A DNA stretch of 64,000 nucleotides from contig CM077644.1 of the NCBI GenBank assembly GCA_039707465.1, forward strand, positions 204,481,962 through 204,545,961, given 5' to 3'. Under the pieces are notes generated by a model that was not told where the DNA came from, made no database searches, and saw only the letters and a program-made list of their open reading frames with translations. Shown in pieces: positions 62,487-64,000 of the stretch. Positions within the stretch are counted from its first letter, which is position 1. Each line of letters starts with the position of its first letter. This stretch comes from Rhabdophis nuchalis (lineage: Eukaryota; Chordata; Lepidosauria; Squamata; Natricidae). The position numbers and the translations under genes are program-made.

Positions 62487-64000
62487 GTAAGAGCGGGGAG
62501 GGTAGTGGGCTGGCAAGGGAGACGCGCATCTTATTCTGGAAGCGCCTTTCTGGAGCAGGGCAGGCAGCTCCCACCCCCCAACTGAGCCGAGCGGTTGTGA
62601 CCAGGTGTACAGCCTTAAATTGATGAACGCTTTCTTTTAATGAGCTGCTTTCCGATCCAAGTCATGAAAGGACGCCAATGTAGTGATTACAGAGATTCAT
62701 TATTTCTTTAAACATTAGGCTGAGTGATTTCTTGCATGCAATATAATAAATTTGGAAGGGTGTTTTTTTTACCATTTTCTTTTCCAGTTGAAGTAATATA
62801 CTTCAAAAAGACATCCTGTGAGAAAGAGGCTCTGGCCACCTGCAGCATTTGACTTTCTTTAATATGTGATGGCTGATAGTAAATTGAATGGGCTTAAGTA
62901 TTCTCAGCATTATTTCTGTATTGCACATGCCTACCGGGTTCCTGCTGAAGTGGATTATTTGTACAGAAAGGAGGGGATGTTCGAGTCCAGCAACTTTTCT
63001 GTCACTGAAAATAAATAGTGGTTATTATCATTTGCCTACCCAAAAATGCAAGAGTATTGTCTGGAGCCATGTGAGAGGGTGACATGAAAATGAAAAATTC
63101 TGGGTTTTTGTGTGTGCAGTGCATGTAGTGAAGGTACTAATTCATAAAGGTTCAATGATTGAGGCAGATAGATTTTGAACCCTAACGTTCCTTGGTTTAG
63201 AATGCAGAATTAATAAGGCGAGGGAGAGGTGAATTATGCCACATTAGTGGCAAAGTGTAAAAGGAAGAGAATTTCTGGTGATGCAGGGAAATAATAACAT
63301 TAGTAGTCTGTGTTAATAGCTTCTGTTCTTTGGATATGGCAAAGGGTGGAATAATTCTCCCAAGATTTGAAATCACTATGAAATAGATATATGAGGAAAA
63401 GAGAAGGAAAACATGGGCAGTAGAAGTGGAATGGGAATGAAAAACACAGCATTTATGTGATCCCTGTACTTTTATAAAATGTTTTAAAAGGAGATTATAG
63501 AAGAGACCATTGAAACAGAGGCATGTTATTGGTTTCTTAAAGAAAAAAATGTGTGAGCTAAATGCATGTTTCATCCATGATGTTGAAATTATCTTTCTGG
63601 CGTTAAAAATATACTGTATCTCTGAAAAGACAGGTGGAGAGCATCTTTATACAATCCACGCACAGGCCATTGAAATTGTGTGTCTGCCTCTTAAAGGTCA
63701 TACAAACGTGAATGTGCACTGTCAGTCTGAAAGAAAGGGTAGGGTGGGGACATCTTGAGCATCTGCTGAAGAATGGGTGATATACAAATTACATGATAGA
63801 GTATTTCACTAAGACTCTTAATACTTTGTGCTTCTCTATGGCATCCCTGTTGCAGGGTGGAAAAAAAAAGAATAAATGAGCTTATCAGAGCCAGAGAAAA
63901 ATGTCCAGGAATAGAATTTTGCCAAGTAGTAACATTGCTAGGAACAATGAGTTTTGAACATTTATCCATCAAATATTTGTGCTGTACACTCTGTGTGTGT
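62487..64000. other. MBLAC2 intron 1, start
   Basis: The first 100 bases remain GC-rich, then it is AT-rich. The expected exon 2 block (residues after VLQEG) was not found, so the next exon lies outside. It ends in a TG repeat. No repeat family recognised. Confidence 0.7.

Overview
The window is vertebrate nuclear DNA: AT-rich, intron-rich, with three CpG-rich gene starts. The proteins and the repeats point to a squamate reptile, probably a snake. The repeats include L2 and CR1 LINEs, tRNA-derived SINEs, palindromic hAT-type MITEs and LINE tails grown into microsatellites. The species call is an inference from repeat style. The gene order ADGRV1 - LYSMD3 - MBLAC2 matches the conserved tetrapod block (human 5q14.3), shown here in reverse.

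Left part (1-41,300, minus strand): the 5' portion of ADGRV1 (VLGR1/GPR98), the giant Calx-beta adhesion GPCR of the stereocilia ankle links and the photoreceptor periciliary membrane. I place 18 coding exons with matching intron phases, about 1,136 residues. They hold the signal peptide and roughly nine Calx-beta repeats; the rest of the gene lies beyond position 1. Exon 1 encodes only 22 nt and sits in a CpG island at 40.1-41.3 kb, 9.2 kb upstream of exon 2. The introns carry most of the mobile elements: a near full-length L2 (1,651-5,612) nested in an older CR1, 5'-truncated L2 copies (23.2-24.8 kb and 27.7-28.5 kb), and hAT-like and Tc1/mariner-like non-autonomous elements. They also hold SINEs, a pyrimidine-rich minisatellite, an LTR-like unit and decayed L1/R4-like fragments.

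Middle (41.3-49.8 kb): intergenic DNA between the divergent ADGRV1 and LYSMD3 promoters, with one CR1 and one L2 copy, both 5'-truncated.

Right part: LYSMD3 (plus strand). A non-coding exon 1 ends at 50,018 in a small CpG-rich promoter with BANP-like and YY1-like motifs, and two coding exons give a 282-residue LysM membrane protein. Next comes a gene-poor stretch with decayed L2, two nested hAT-type insertions and a perfect 106-bp palindrome. MBLAC2 exon 1 follows (plus strand, 61,982-62,486, HxHxDH motif), and its remaining exon is beyond the right edge. POLR3G, which in human lies between LYSMD3 and MBLAC2, was not recognised.

No CRISPR, tRNA, rRNA or other structural RNA gene was recognised. 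The three genes are not functionally coupled; they are neighbours by conserved synteny. Comparisons with human proteins rest on memory of those families, not on a search.
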